Positions 36,139 through 49,402 of a DNA stretch of 64,000 bases are shown here, piece by piece. Location of the stretch: positions 744,001 to 808,000 of the forward strand of contig NW_027480543.1 in assembly GCF_051401765.1 (NCBI RefSeq), read 5' to 3'. Made by a program: the position numbers and the translations under genes. The stretch comes from Calliopsis andreniformis (lineage: Eukaryota; Arthropoda; Insecta; Hymenoptera; Andrenidae). How positions within the stretch are numbered: the first letter of the stretch is position 1; the number at the start of each line of letters is the position of its first letter. The notes under the pieces are model-generated. The model was given only the letters and a program-made list of their open reading frames with translations, was not told the DNA's origin and made no database searches.

Positions 36139-38132
36139 TCATGGCTGAGGGCTGTGTGTTGAATATTGAGGGTTGAGGATTGAGGATTGAGGATTGAGGA
36201 TTGAGGACTGAAGATTGAGTATTGATGATTGAATATTGAGGATTGAGGATTGAGGTTTGAGGATTGAGGACGAGGACTGACGGTAGAGGATTGAGGTTTG
36301 AGTATTGAGGACTGAGGATTGAGGACTGAGGATTGAGGATTGAGGATTGAGCATTGAGGATTGAAGATTGAAGACTGGGGATTGAGGATTGAAGATTGAG
36401 AATTAAGGATTGAAGATTGTGGATTGAGGATCTAGGATTGGAGGTCGATTATTGAGGATTGAAGATTGAGGATTGATGATTGAGGATTGAGGATTGAGGA
36501 TTGAGAATTGAGAATGAGGACTGAGGGTTGAGGGTTGAGGTTTGAGGAATGAGGATTGAGGGTTGAGGGTTGAGGATTGAGGATTGAGGATTGAGGATTG
36601 AGGATTGAGGATTGAGGATTGGGGATTGAATATTGAGTACTGAGGATTGAAGATTGAGGATTGAGGATTGAGGATTGAGGATGGAGGATGAGGGCTGAGG
36701 GTTGAGGTTTGAGGTTTGAGTATTGAATCCTGAGAATTCAGGATATTCTATTGAGTATTGAGAATTGAGGATTGATGGTTGAATACTGAGGACTGAGGAT
36801 TGAGGATTGAAGGTTGAGTATTGAGGATTCAGAATTGAGGTGTGTGGGCTGAGGATTGAGGATTGAAGATTGAGTATTGAGGATTGAAGATTGAGAATTG
36901 AGGATTGAGGATTGAGGATTGAGGATGATGTCTGAGGGTTGAGGATTGAGGTTTGAGGGCTGTGGACTGAGGATTGAGGACTGAGAATTGAGGATGAGGG
37001 CTGAGGGTCGGGGATTGAGGTTTGACGACAGAGGACTGAGGATTGAGGATTGAGAATTCAGGATTGTTGATAGAGGATTGAAGATTGAGGATTGGGTATT
37101 GAGGATTGAAGAATGAGGATTGAGGATTGAGAATTGAGTATTGAGGGTTGAGGATCTAAGATTGGAGATTGATTATTGAGGATTGAAGATTGGGGATTGC
37201 GGATTGAGGATTGAGGATCTAGGATTGGAGATTGATTATTGAGGATTGAAGATTGAGGATTGATGATTGAGGATTGAGAATTGAGAGTTGAGGATGAGGA
37301 CTGAGGGTTGAGGATTGAGGTTTGAGAAATGAGGATTGAGGATTGAGGATTGAGGACTGAGGATTGAGTATTGAGAATTGAGGATTGAGGATTGAGGATT
37401 GAGGTTTGAGAATTGAGGATGAGGACTGAGGGTTGAGAATTGAGGTTTGAGAAATGAGGATTGAGTATTGAGGATTGAGGATTGAGGGTTGAGGATTGAT
37501 GATTGGGTATTGAAGATTGAGTATTGATCACTGAGTATTGAGGATTTCGGATTGAGGATTGAAGATTGTATATTGAGGATTGAAGATTGAGGATTGAGGA
37601 TTGAGGGTTGAGGATGGAGGATGATGGCTGAGGGTTGAGGATTGAGGTTTGAGGACTGCGGACTGAGGATTGAGGATCGAGAGTTGAGGATTGAGGATTG
37701 AGGATTGAGGATTGAGGATTGAGGATTGAGAATTGAGGATTGATGGTTGAGGGCTGAAGATTGAATATTGAGGATTGAAGATTGAGGATTGATGATTAAG
37801 GATTGAGGATGGAGGATGAGGGCTGAGGGTTGAGGATTGAAGTTTGAGGACTGAGGACTGAGGATTGAGGATTGAGAGTTGAGGATTGAGGACGGAGGAT
37901 TGAGGATTCAAAATTGAGTACTGAGGATTGAAGATTGAGGATTGAGGATTGACGATTGAGGATTGAGGATTGAAGGTTGAGTATTGAGGATTGAAGATTG
38001 AGGATTAAGGATTGAGGATTGAGGATTGAGGATTGAAGATTGAGGATTGAGGATTGAGGGTTGAGGATTGAGCATTGAGGATTGAAGGTTGAATATTGAG
38101 GATTGAGGATTGAAGATTGAGGATTGAGGATT
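36139..38132. repeat. Block III, copy 3
   Basis: Corresponds to block III copy 2: offset 18,875 before the 1,100-bp duplication and 17,775 after it. It is single-copy for that segment and so probably close to the unduplicated form. Type-B element at 36,726, partner EcoRI site at 37,054. Confidence 0.8.
36726..36755. repeat. Type-B EcoRI hairpin element, copy 8
   Basis: Arms ATCCTGA and TCAGGAT; EcoRI sites at 36,734 and 37,054. Confidence 0.85.
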
Positions 38133-39480
38133 GAGGAATGAGGACTGAGGGTTGAATATTGATGATTGAGGTCTGAGGATTGAGGATTGAGTATTGAAAA
38201 TTGAGGATTGAGGATTGAGGATTGAGGATTGAGGATTGAGGATTGAGGATTGAAGATTGGATATTGAGGATTGAAGATTGAGGATTGAGGATTTAGGATT
38301 GAGGATTGATGATTGAAGATTGTGTATTGAGAATTGAAGATTGAGGATTGAGGATTGAGGATTGAGGATTGAGGATTGAGGATTGAAGGTTGAGGACTGG
38401 GGATTGAGGATTGGCGATTGAGGCTTGAGTATTGAGAATTGAGGATTGATGGTTGAGTATTGAGGATTCAGGGCTGAGGGCTGTGTGTTGAATATTGAGG
38501 GTTGAGGATTGAGGATTGAGGATTGAGGATTGAGGATTGAGGATTGAGGATTGAGGATGGAGGATGAGGGCTGAGGATTGAGGATTGAGGATCTAGAATT
38601 GGAGATTGATTATTGAGGTTTGAATATTGAGGATTGATGATTGAGGATTGAGAATTGAGAATTATTGGATGAGGACTGAGGGTTGAGGATTGAGGTTTGA
38701 GAAATGAGGATTGAGGATTGAGGATTGAGGTCTGAGGATTGAGGATTGAGGATTGTGTATTGAAGATTGAGTATTGATCACTGAGGATTGAGGATTGATT
38801 ATTGAGGATTGAAGATTGAGGATTGAGGATTGAGGATTCAGGATTGAGAATTGAGAATGAGGACTGAGGGTTGAGGATTGAGGTTTGAGGAATGAGTATT
38901 GAGGGTTGAGGATTGAGGATTGCGGATTGAGGATTGAGGATTGAGGATTGAGGATTGGGGATTGAATATTGAGTACTGAGGATTGAAGATTGAGGATTGA
39001 GGATTGAGGATTGAGGATGGAGGATGAGGGCTGAGGAATGAGGATTGAGGATCTAGAATTGGAGATTGATTATTGAGGTTTGAAGATTGAGGATTGATGA
39101 TTGAGGATTGAGAATTGAGAATTGAGGATTGAGGATTGAGGATTGAAAATTGAGTATTGAGGATTGATGATTGAGGATTGAGGAATGACGATTGAGGATT
39201 GAGGATTGAAGATTGAGTATTGAGGATTGAAGATTGAGGATTGAGGATTGAGGATTGAGGATTGAGGATTGAAGATTGAAGATTGAGGATTGAGGATTGA
39301 CGATTGACGATTGAGGATTGAGGATTGAAGATTGAGTATTCAGGATTGAAGATTGAGGATTGAGGATTGAGGATTGAGGATTGAGGATTGAGGATTGAAG
39401 ACTGAGGATTGAGGATTGAGGATTGAGTATTGAGCATTGAGGATTGAACATTGAATATTGATGATTGAAGATTGAGGATT
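38133..39480. repeat. Block I, copy 3, with a ~446-bp deletion
   Basis: Corresponds to 20,372 onward. The offset drops from 17,775 to 17,329 shortly after CAGGGCTGAGGG (38,469), so about 446 bp, including the GACTGACGGTAGAGG segment, are missing. TCTAGA sites lie at 38,592 and 39,052 (460 bp). Confidence 0.75.
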
Positions 39481-42400
39481 GAGGATTGAGGGTTGAGGAT
39501 CTAGGATTGGAGATTGATTACTGAGGATTGAAGATTGAGGATTGAAGATTGAGGATTGAGAATTGAGAGTTGAGGATGAGGACTGAGGGTAGAGGATTGA
39601 GGTTTGAGAAATGAGGATTGAGGATTGAGGATTGAGGACTGAAGATTGAGTATTGAGAATTGAGGATTGAGGATTGAGGATTGAGGATTGAGAATTGAGG
39701 ATGAGGACTGAGGGTTGAGAATTGAGGTTTGAGAAATGAGGATTGAGGATTGAGGATTGAGGATTGAGGGTTGAGTATTGATGACTGGGTATTGAAGATT
39801 GAGTATTGATCACTGAGTATTGAGGATTGAGGATTGAGGATTGAAGATTGAATATTGAGGATTGAAGATTGACGATTGAGGATTGAGGGTTGAGGATGGA
39901 GGATGAGGGCTGAGGGTTGAGGATTGAGGTTTGAGGACAGCGAACTGAGGATTGAGGATCGAGAGTTGAGGATTGAGGATTGAGGATTGAGGATTGAGGA
40001 TTGAGGATTGAGAATTGAGGATTGATGATTGAGGGCTGAAGATTGAATATTGAGGATTGAAGATTGAGGATTGATGATTAAGGATTGAGGATGGAGGATG
40101 AGGGCTGAGGGTTGAGGATTGAAGTTTGAGGACTGAGGACTGAGGATTGAGGATTGAGAATTGAGGATTGAGGATGGAGGATTGAGGATTGAAAATTGAG
40201 TATTGAGGATTGAAGATTGAGGATTGAGGATTGACGATTGAGGATTGAGGATTGAAGATTGAGTATTGAGGATTGAAGGTTGAGGATTGAGGATTGAGGA
40301 TTGAGGATTGAAGATTGAGGATTGAGGATTGAGGATTGAGTATTGAGCATTGAGGATTGAAGATTGAATATTGAGGATTGAGGATTGAAGATTGAGGTTT
40401 TAGGATTGAGGATTGAGGACTGAGGGTTGAATATTGATGATTGAGGTCTGACGATTGAGGATTGAGTATTGAAAATTGAGGATTGAGGATTGAGGATTGA
40501 GGATTGAGGATTGAGGATTGAAGATTGGATATTGAGGATTGAAGATTGAGGATTGAGGATTTAGGATTGAGGATTGATGATTGAAGATTGTGTATTGAGA
40601 ATTGAAGATTGAGGATTGAGGATTGACGATTGAGGATTGAGGATTGAAGATTGAGTATTGAGGACTGAAGATTGAGGATTGAGGATTGAGGATTGAGGAT
40701 TGAGGATTGAGCATTGAGGATTGAAGATTGAATATTGAGGATTGAGGATTGAAGATTGAGTATTGAGGATTGAGGATTGAGGACTGAGAGTTGAATATTG
40801 ATGATTGAGGTCTGAGGATTGAGGATTGAGTATTGAAAATTGAGGATTGAGGATTGAGTATTGAGGATTGAGGATTGAGGATTGAGGATCTAGAATTGGA
40901 GATTGATTATTGAGGATTGGAAATTGAGGATTGATGATTGAGGATTGAGAATTGAGAATTATTGGATGAGGACTGAGGGTTGAGGATTGAGGTTTGAGGA
41001 TTGAGGTCTGAGGATTGAGGATTGAGGATTGTGTATTGAAGGTTGAGTATTGATCACTGAGGATTGAGGATTGATTATTGAGGATTGAAGATTGAGGATT
41101 GAGGATTGAGGATTCAGGATTGAGAATTCAGAATGAGGACTGAGGGTTGAGGATTGAGGTTTGAGGAATGAGGATTGAGTGTTGAGGATTGAGGATTGCG
41201 GATTGAGGATTGAGGATTGAGGATTGAGGATTGGGGATTGAATATTGAGTACTGAGGATTGAAGATTGAGGATTGAGGATTGAGGATTGAGGATGGAGGA
41301 TGAGGGCTGAGGATTGAGGATTGAGGATCTAGAATTGGAGATTGATTATTGAGGTTTGAAGATTGAGGATTGATGATTGAGGATTGAGAATTGAGAATTG
41401 AGGATTGAGGATTGAGGATTGAAAATTGAGGATTGATGATTGAGGATTGAGGAATGACGATTGAGGATTGAGGATTGAAGATTGAGTATTGAGGATTGAA
41501 GATTGAGGATTGAGGATTGAGGATTGAGGATTGAGGATTGAAGATTGAAGATTGAGGATTGAGGATTGACGATTGACGATTGAGGATTGAGGATTGAAGA
41601 TTGAGTATTCAGGATTGAAGATTGAAGATTGTGTATTCAGGATTGAAGATTGAGGATTGAGGATTGAGGATTGAGGATTGAGGATTGAGTATTGAGTATT
41701 GAGCATTGAGGATTGAACATTGAATATTGATGATTGAAGATTGAGGATTGAGGATTGAGGGTTGAGGATCTAGGATTGGAGATTGATTATTGAGGATTGA
41801 AGATTGAGGATTGATGATTGAGGATTGAGAATTGAGAGTTGAGGATGAGGACTGAGGGTAGAGGATTGAGGTTTGAGAAATGAGGATTGAGGATTGAGGA
41901 TTGAGGACTGAAGATTGAGTATTGAGAATTGAGGATTGGGGATTGAGGATTGAGGATTGAGAATTGAGGATGAGGACTGAGGGTTGAGAATTGAGGTTTG
42001 AGAAATGAGGATTGAGGGTTGAGGATTGAGGATTGAGGGTTGAGTATTGATGATTGGGTATTGAAGATTGAGTATTGATCGCTGAGTATTGAGGATTGAG
42101 GATTGAGGATTGAAGATTGAATATTGGGGATTGAAGATTGACGATTGAGGATTGAGGGTTGAGGATGGAGGATGAGGGCTGAGGGTTGAGGATTGAGGTT
42201 TGAGGACTGCGGACTGAGGATTGAGGATCGAGAGTTGAGGATTGAGGATTGAGGATTGAGGATTGAGAATTGAGGATTGATGATTGAGGGCTGAAGATTG
42301 AATATTGATGATTGAAGATTGAGGATTGATGATTAAGGATTGAGGATGGAGGATGAGGGCTGAGGGTTGAGGATTGAAGTTTGAGAACTGAGGACTGAGG

Positions 42401-42582
42401 ATTGAGGATTGAGAATTGAGGATTGAGGATGGAGGATTGAGGATTGAAAATTGAGTATTGAGGATTGAAGATTGAGGATTGAGGATTGACGATTGAGGAT
42501 TGAGGATTGAAGATTGAGTATTGAGGATTGAAGATTGAGGATTGAGGATTGAGGATTGAGGATTGAGGATTGAAGATTGAGG
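39481..42582. repeat. II-type stretch
   Basis: Parallels 22.15-24.1k (for example GACAGCGAACTGAGG near 39,937), then 41.3-42.6k parallels other II-type stretches (TGATCGCTGAGTATTG near 42,076). One unusual junction, near 41,627, repeats GTATTCAGGATTGAAG after a short gap. Only heptamer variants. Confidence 0.7.
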
Positions 42583-45500
42583 ATTGAGGATTGAGGATTG
42601 AGGATTGAGTATTGAGCATTGAGGATTGAAGATTGAATATTGAGGATTGAGGATTGAAGATTGAGGTTTGAGGATTGAGGATTGAGGACTGAGGGTTGAA
42701 TATTGATGATTGAGCTCTGACGATTGAGGATTGAGTATTGAAAATTGAGGATTGAGGATTGAGGATTGAGGATTGAGGATTGAGGATTGAAGATTGGATA
42801 TTGAGGATTGAAGATTGAGGATTGAGGATTTAGGATTGAGGATTGATGATTGAAGATTGTGTATTGAGAATTGAAGATTGAGGATTGAGGATTGATTATT
42901 GAGGATTGAAGATTGAGGATTGGGGATTGAGGATTGAGGATTGAGAATTGAGAATGAGGACTGAGGGTTGAGGACTGAGGTTGGAGGAATGAGGATTGAG
43001 GGTTGAGGATTGAGGATTGAGGATAGAGGATTGAAGATTGAGGATTGAGGATTGACGATTGAGGATTGAGGATAGTAGATTGAGTATTGAGGATTGAAGG
43101 TTGAGGATTGAGGATTGAGGACTGAGGATTGAGGATTGAAGATTGAGAATTGAGAATTGAGGATGAGGGCTGGGGGTTGAGGATTGTGGTTTGAGGACTG
43201 AGGACTGAGGATTGAGGATCGAGAGTTGAGGATTGAGGATTGAGGATTGAGGATTGAGAATTGAGGATTGAGTGTTGAGGATTGAAGATTGAGGATTGGG
43301 TATTGAGGACTGAAGAATGAGGATCGAGGATTGAGGAATGAGGACTGAGGGTTGAATATTGATGATTGAGGTCTGAGGATTGAGGATTGAGTATTGAAAA
43401 TTGAGGATTGAGGATTGAGGATTGAGGATTGAGGATTGAGGATTGAAGATTGGATATTGAGGATTGAAGATTGAGGATTGAGGATTTAGGATTCAGGATT
43501 GATGATTGAAGATTGTGTATTGAGAATTGAAGATTGAGGATTGAGGATTGAGGATTGAGGATTGAGGATTGAGGATTGAAGGTTGAGGACTGGGGATTGA
43601 GGATTGGCGATTGAGGCTTGAGTATTGAGAATTGAGGATTGATGGTTGAGTATTGAGGATTCAGGGCTGAGGGCTGTGTGTTGAATATTGAGGGTTGAGG
43701 ATTGAGGATTGAGGATTGAGGATTGAGGATTGAAGTTTGAGTATTGATGATTGAATATTGAGGATTGAGGATTGAGGTTTGAGGATTGAGGACGAGGACT
43801 GACGGTAGAGGATTGAGGTTTGAGGATTGAGGACTGAGGATTGAGGACTGAGGATTGAGGATTGAGGATTGAGCATTGAGGATTGAAGATTGAAGACTGG
43901 GGATAAAGGATTGAAGATTGAGAATTAAGGATTGAAGATTGTGGATTGAGGATCTAGAATTGGAGATTGATTATTGAGGATTGAAGATTGAGGATTGAGG
44001 ATTGAGGATTGAGGATTGAGAATTGAGAATGAGGACTGAGGGTTGAGGATTGAGGTTTGAGGAATGAGGATTGAGGGTTGAGGATTGAGGATTGAGGATT
44101 GAGGATTGAGGATTGAGGATTGAGGATTGGGGATTGAATATTGAGTACTGAGGATTGAAGATTGAGGATTGAGGATTGAGGATTGAGGATTGAGGATTGA
44201 GGATGGAGGATGAGGGCTGAGGATTGAGGATTGAGGATCTAGAATTGGAGATTGATTATTGAGGTTTGAAAATTGAGGATTGATGATTGAGGATTGAGAA
44301 TTGAGAATTATTGGATGAGGACTGAGGGTTGAGGATTGAGGTTTGAGAAATGAGGATTGAGGATTGAGGTCTGAGGATTGAGGATTGAGGATTGTGTATT
44401 GAAGATTGAGTATTGATCACTGAGGATTGAGGATTGATTATTGAGGATTGAAGATTGAGGATTGAGGATTGAGGATTCAGGATTGAGAATTGAGAATGAG
44501 GACTGAGGGTTGAGGATTGAGGATTGAGGAATGAGTATTGAGGGTTGAGGATTGAGGATTGCGGATTGAGGATTGAGGATTGAGGATTGAGGATTGGGGA
44601 TTGAATATTGAGTACTGAGGATTGAAGATTGAGGATTGAGGATTGAGGATTGAGGATGGAGGATGAGGGCTGAGGATTGAGGATTGAGGATCTAGAATTG
44701 GAGATTGATTATTGAGGTTTGAAGATTGAGGATTGATGATTGAGGATTGAGAATTGAGAATTGAGGATTGAGGATTGAGGATTGAAAATTGAGTATTGAG
44801 GATTGATGATTGAGGATTGAGGAATGACGATTGAGGATTGAGGATTGAAGATTGAGTATTGAGGATTGAAGATTGAGGATTGAGGATTGAGGATTGAGGA
44901 TTGAGGATTGAAGATTGAAGATTGAGGATTGAGGATTGACGATTGACGATTGAGGATTGAGGATTGAAGATTGAGTATTCAGGATTGAAGATTGAGGATT
45001 GAGGATTGAGGATTGAGGATTGAGGATTGAGGATTGAAGACTGAGGATTGAGGATTGAGGATTGAGTATTGAGCATTGAGGATTGAACATTGAATATTGA
45101 TGATTGAAGATTGAGGATTGAGGATTGAGGGTTGAGGATCTAGGATTGGAGATTGATTACTGAGGATTGAAGATTGAGGATTGAAGATTGAGGATTGAGA
45201 ATTGAGAGTTGAGGATGAGGACTGAGGGTAGATGATTGAGGTTTGAGAAATGAGGATTGAGGATTGAGGATTGAGGACTGAAGATTGAGTATTGAGAATT
45301 GAGGATTGAGGATTGAGGATTGAGGATTGAGAATTGAGGATGAGGACTGAGGGTTGAGAATTGAGGTTTGGGAAATGAGGATTGAGGATTGAGGATTGAG
45401 GATTGAGGGTTGAGTATTGATGACTGGGTATTGAAGATTGAGTATTGATCACTGAGTATTGAGGATTGAGGATTGAGGATTGAAGATTGAATATTGAGGA

Positions 45501-45717
45501 TTGAAGATTGACGATTGAGGATTGAGGGTTGAGGATGGAGGATGAGGGCTGAGGGTTGAGGATTGAGGTTTGAGGACAGCGAACTGAGGATTGAGGATCG
45601 AGAGTTGAGGATTGAGGATTGAGGATTGAGGATTGAGGATTGAGGATTGAGAATTGAGGATTGATGATTGAGGGCTGAAGATTGAATATTGAGGATTGAA
45701 GATTGAGGATTGATGAT
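42583..45717. repeat. 3,357-bp-offset duplication, copy 1 (contains block I copy 4)
   Basis: Matches 45,940 onward at offset 3,357 (GATCGAGGATTGAGGAATG at 43,323 and 46,680; CAGGGCTGAGGG near 43,660 and 47,017). Block I starts at 43,333, with TCTAGA sites at 44,238 and 44,691 (453 bp, one heptamer fewer than usual). From 43,333 it also matches 56,664 onward at offset 13,331. Confidence 0.8.
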
Positions 45718-45939
45718 TAAGGATTGAGGATTGAGGATTGAGTATTGAGCATTGAGGATTGAAGATTGAATATTGAGGATTGAGGATTGAAGATTGAGGT
45801 TTTAGGATTGAGGATTGAGGACTGATGGTTGTATATTGATGATTGAGGTCTGACGATTGAGGATTGAGTATTGAAAATTGAGGATTGAGGATTGAGGATT
45901 GAGGATTGAGGATTGAGGATTGAAGATTGGATATTGAGG
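45718..45939. repeat. Heptamer linker between the 3,357-bp-offset copies
   Basis: Heptamer variants with GAGCATT, GTTTTAGG and GAGGTCTGACG markers, similar to 23.0-23.2k. It includes the odd variant GACTGATGGTTGTATATTG near 45,821. Confidence 0.7.
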
Positions 45940-48900
45940 ATTGAGGATTGAGGATTGAGGATTGAGTATTGAGCATTGAGGATTGAAGATTGAATATTGA
46001 GGATTGAGGATTGAAGATTGAGGTTTGAGGATTGAGGATTGAGGACTGAGGGTTGAATATTGATGATTGAGATCTGACGATTGAGGATTGAGTATTGAAA
46101 ATTGAGGATTGAGGATTGAGGATTGAGGATTGAGGATTGAGGATTGAAGATTGGATATTGAGGATTGAAGATTGAGGATTGAGGATTTAGGATTGAGGAT
46201 TGATGATTGAAGATTGTGTATTGAGAATTGAAGATTGAGGATTGAGGATTGATTATTGAGGATTGAAGATTGAGGATTGGGGATTGAGGATTGAGGATTG
46301 AGAATTGAGAATGAGGACTGAGGGTTGAGGACTGAGGTTGGAGGAATGAGGATTGAGGGTTGAGGATTGAGGATTGAGGATAGAGGATTGAAGATTGAGG
46401 ATTGAGGATTGACGATTGAGGATTGAGGATAGTAGATTGAGTATTGAGGATTGAAGGTTGAGGATTGAGGATTTAGGACTGAGGATTGAGGATTGAAGAT
46501 TGAGAATTGAGAATTGAGGATGAGGGCTGAGGGTTGAGGATTGTGGTTTGAGGACTGAGGACTGAGGATTGAGGATCGAGAGTTGAGGATTGAGGATTGA
46601 GGATTGAGGATTGAGAATTGAGGATTGAGTGTTGAGGATTGAAGATTGAGGATTGGGTATTGAGGACTGAAGAATGAGGATCGAGGATTGAGGAATGAGG
46701 ACTGAGGGTTGAATATTGATGATTGAGGTCTGAGGATTGAGGATTGAGTATTGAAAATTGAGGATTGAGGATTGAGGATTGAGGATTGAGGATTGAGGAT
46801 TGAAGATTGGATATTGAGGATTGAAGATTGAGGATTGAGGATTTAGGATTGAGGATTGATGATTGAAGATTGTGTATTGAGAATTGAAGATTGAGGATTG
46901 AGGATTGAGGATTGAGGATTGAGGATTGAGGATTGAAGGTTGAGGACCGGGGATTGAGGATTGGCGATTGAGGCTTGAGTATTGAGAATTGAGGATTGAT
47001 GGTTGAGTATTGAGGATTCAGGGCTGAGGGCTGTGTGTTGAATATTGAGGGTTGAGGATTGAGGATTGTGGATTGAGGATTGAGGATTGAAGATTGAGTA
47101 TTGATGATTGAATATTGAGGATTGAGGATTGAGGTTTGAGGATTGAGGACGAGGACTGACGGTAGAGGATTGAGGTTTGAGGATTGAGGACTGAGGATTG
47201 AGGACTGAGGATTGAGGATTGAGGATTGAGCATTGAGGATTGAAGATTGAAGACTGGGGATTAAGGATTGAAGATTGAGAATTAAGGATTGAAGATTGTG
47301 GATTGAGGATCTAGAATTGCAGATTGATTATTGAGGATTGAAGATTGAGGATTGAGGATTGAGGATTGAGGATTGAGAATTGAGAATGAGGACTGAGGGT
47401 TGAGGATTGAGGTTTGAGGAATGAGGATTGAGGGTTGAGGATTGAGGATTGAGGATTGAGGATTGAGGATTGAGGATTGAGGATTGGGGATTGAATATTG
47501 AGTACTGAGGATTGAAGATTGAGGATTGAGGATTGAGGATTGAGGATGGAGGATGAGGGCTGAGGATTGAGGATTGAGGATCTAGAATTGGAGATTGATT
47601 ATTGAGGTTTGAAAATTGAGGATTGATGATTGAGGATTGAGAATTGAGAATTATTGGATGAGGACTGAGGGTTGAGGATTGAGGTTTGAGAAATGAGGAT
47701 TGAGGATTGAGGATTGAGGTCTGAGGATTGAGGATTGAGGATTGTGTATTGAAGATTGAGTATTGATCACTGAGGATTGAGGATTGATTATTGAGGATTG
47801 AAGATTGAGGATTGAGGATTGAGGATTCAGGATTGAGAATTGAGAATGAGGACTGAGGGTTGAGGATTGAGGTTTGAGGAATGAGTATTGAGGGTTGAGG
47901 ATTGAGGATTGCGGATTGAGGATTGAGGATTGAGGATTGAGGATTGGGGATTGAATATTGAGTACTGAGGATTGAAGATTGAGGATTGAGGATTGAGGAT
48001 TGAGGATGGAGGATGAGGGCTGAGGATTGAGGATTGAGGATCTAGAATTGGAGATTGATTATTGAGGTTTGAAGATTGAGGATTGATGATTGAGGATTGA
48101 GAATTGAGAATTGAGGATTGAGGATTGAGGATTGAAAATTGAGTATTGAGGATTGATGATTGAGGATTGAGGAATGACGATTGAGGATTGAGGATTGAAG
48201 ATTGAGTATTCAGGATTGAAGATTGAGGATTGAGGATTGAGGATTGAGGATTGAGGATTGAGGATTGAAGACTGAGGATTGAGGATTGAGGATTGAGTAT
48301 TGAGCATTGAGGATTGAACATTGAATATTGATGATTGAAGATTGAGGATTGAGGATTGAGGGTTGAGGATCTAGGATTGGAGATTGATTACTGAGGATTG
48401 AAGATTGAGGATTGAAGATTGAGGATTGAGAATTGAGAGTTGAGGATGAGGACTGAGGGTAGAGGATTGAGGTTTGAGAAATGAGGATTGAGGATTGAGG
48501 ATTGAGGACTGAAGATTGAGTATTGAGAATTGAGGATTGAGGATTGAGGATTGAGGATTGAGAATTGAGGATGAGGACTGAGGGTTGAGAATTGAGGTTT
48601 GAGAAATGAGGATTGAGGATTGAGGATTGAGGATTGAGGGTTGAGTATTGATGACTGGGTATTGAAGATTGAGTATTGATCACTGAGTATTGAGGATTGA
48701 GGATTGAGGATTGAAGATTGAATATTGAGGATTGAAGATTGACGATTGAGGATTGAGGGTTGAGGATGGAGGATGAGGGCTGAGGGTTGAGGATTGAGGT
48801 TTGAGGACTGCGGACTGAGGATTGAGGATCGAGAGTTGAGGATTGAGGATTGAGGATTGAGGATTGAGGATTGAGGATTGAGAATTGAGGATTGATGATT

Positions 48901-48950
48901 GAGGGCTGAAGATTGAATATTGAGGATTGAAGATTGAGGATTGATGATTA
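45940..48950. repeat. 3,357-bp-offset duplication, copy 2 (contains block I copy 5)
   Basis: Second copy. Block I starts at about 46,690, with TCTAGA sites at 47,581 and 48,041 (460 bp). A deletion of 126 bp (18 heptamers) near 48,205 changes the offset to copy 1 from 3,357 to 3,231. Copy 2 also has GAGATCTGACG where copy 1 has GAGCTCTGACG. Confidence 0.8.
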
Positions 48951-49402
48951 AGGATTGAGGATGGAGGATGAGGGCTGAGGGTTGAGGATTGAAGTTTGAG
49001 GACTGAGGACTGAGGATTGAGGATTGAGAATTGAGGATTGAGGATGGAGGATTGAGGATTGAAAATTGAGTATTGAGGATTGAAGATTGAGGATTGAGGA
49101 TTGACGATTGAGGATTGAGGATTGAAGATTGAGTATTGAGGATTGAAGATTGAGGATTGAGGATTGAGGATTGAGGATTGAGGATTGAAGATTGAGGATT
49201 GAGGATTGAGGATTGAGGATTGAGTATTGAGCATTGAGGATTGAAGATTGAATATTGAGGATTGAGGATTGAAGATTGAGGTTTGAGGATTGAGGATTGA
49301 GGACTGAGGGTTGAATATTGATGATTGAGCTCTGACGATTGAGGATTGAGTATTGAAAATTGAGGATTGAGGATTGAGGATTTAGGATTGAGGATTGAGG
49401 AT
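48951..49402. repeat. II-type stretch leading into block V copy d
   Basis: Right part of the segment shared with 5,167-5,618 at offset 43,784. Contains only heptamer variants. Confidence 0.75.
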
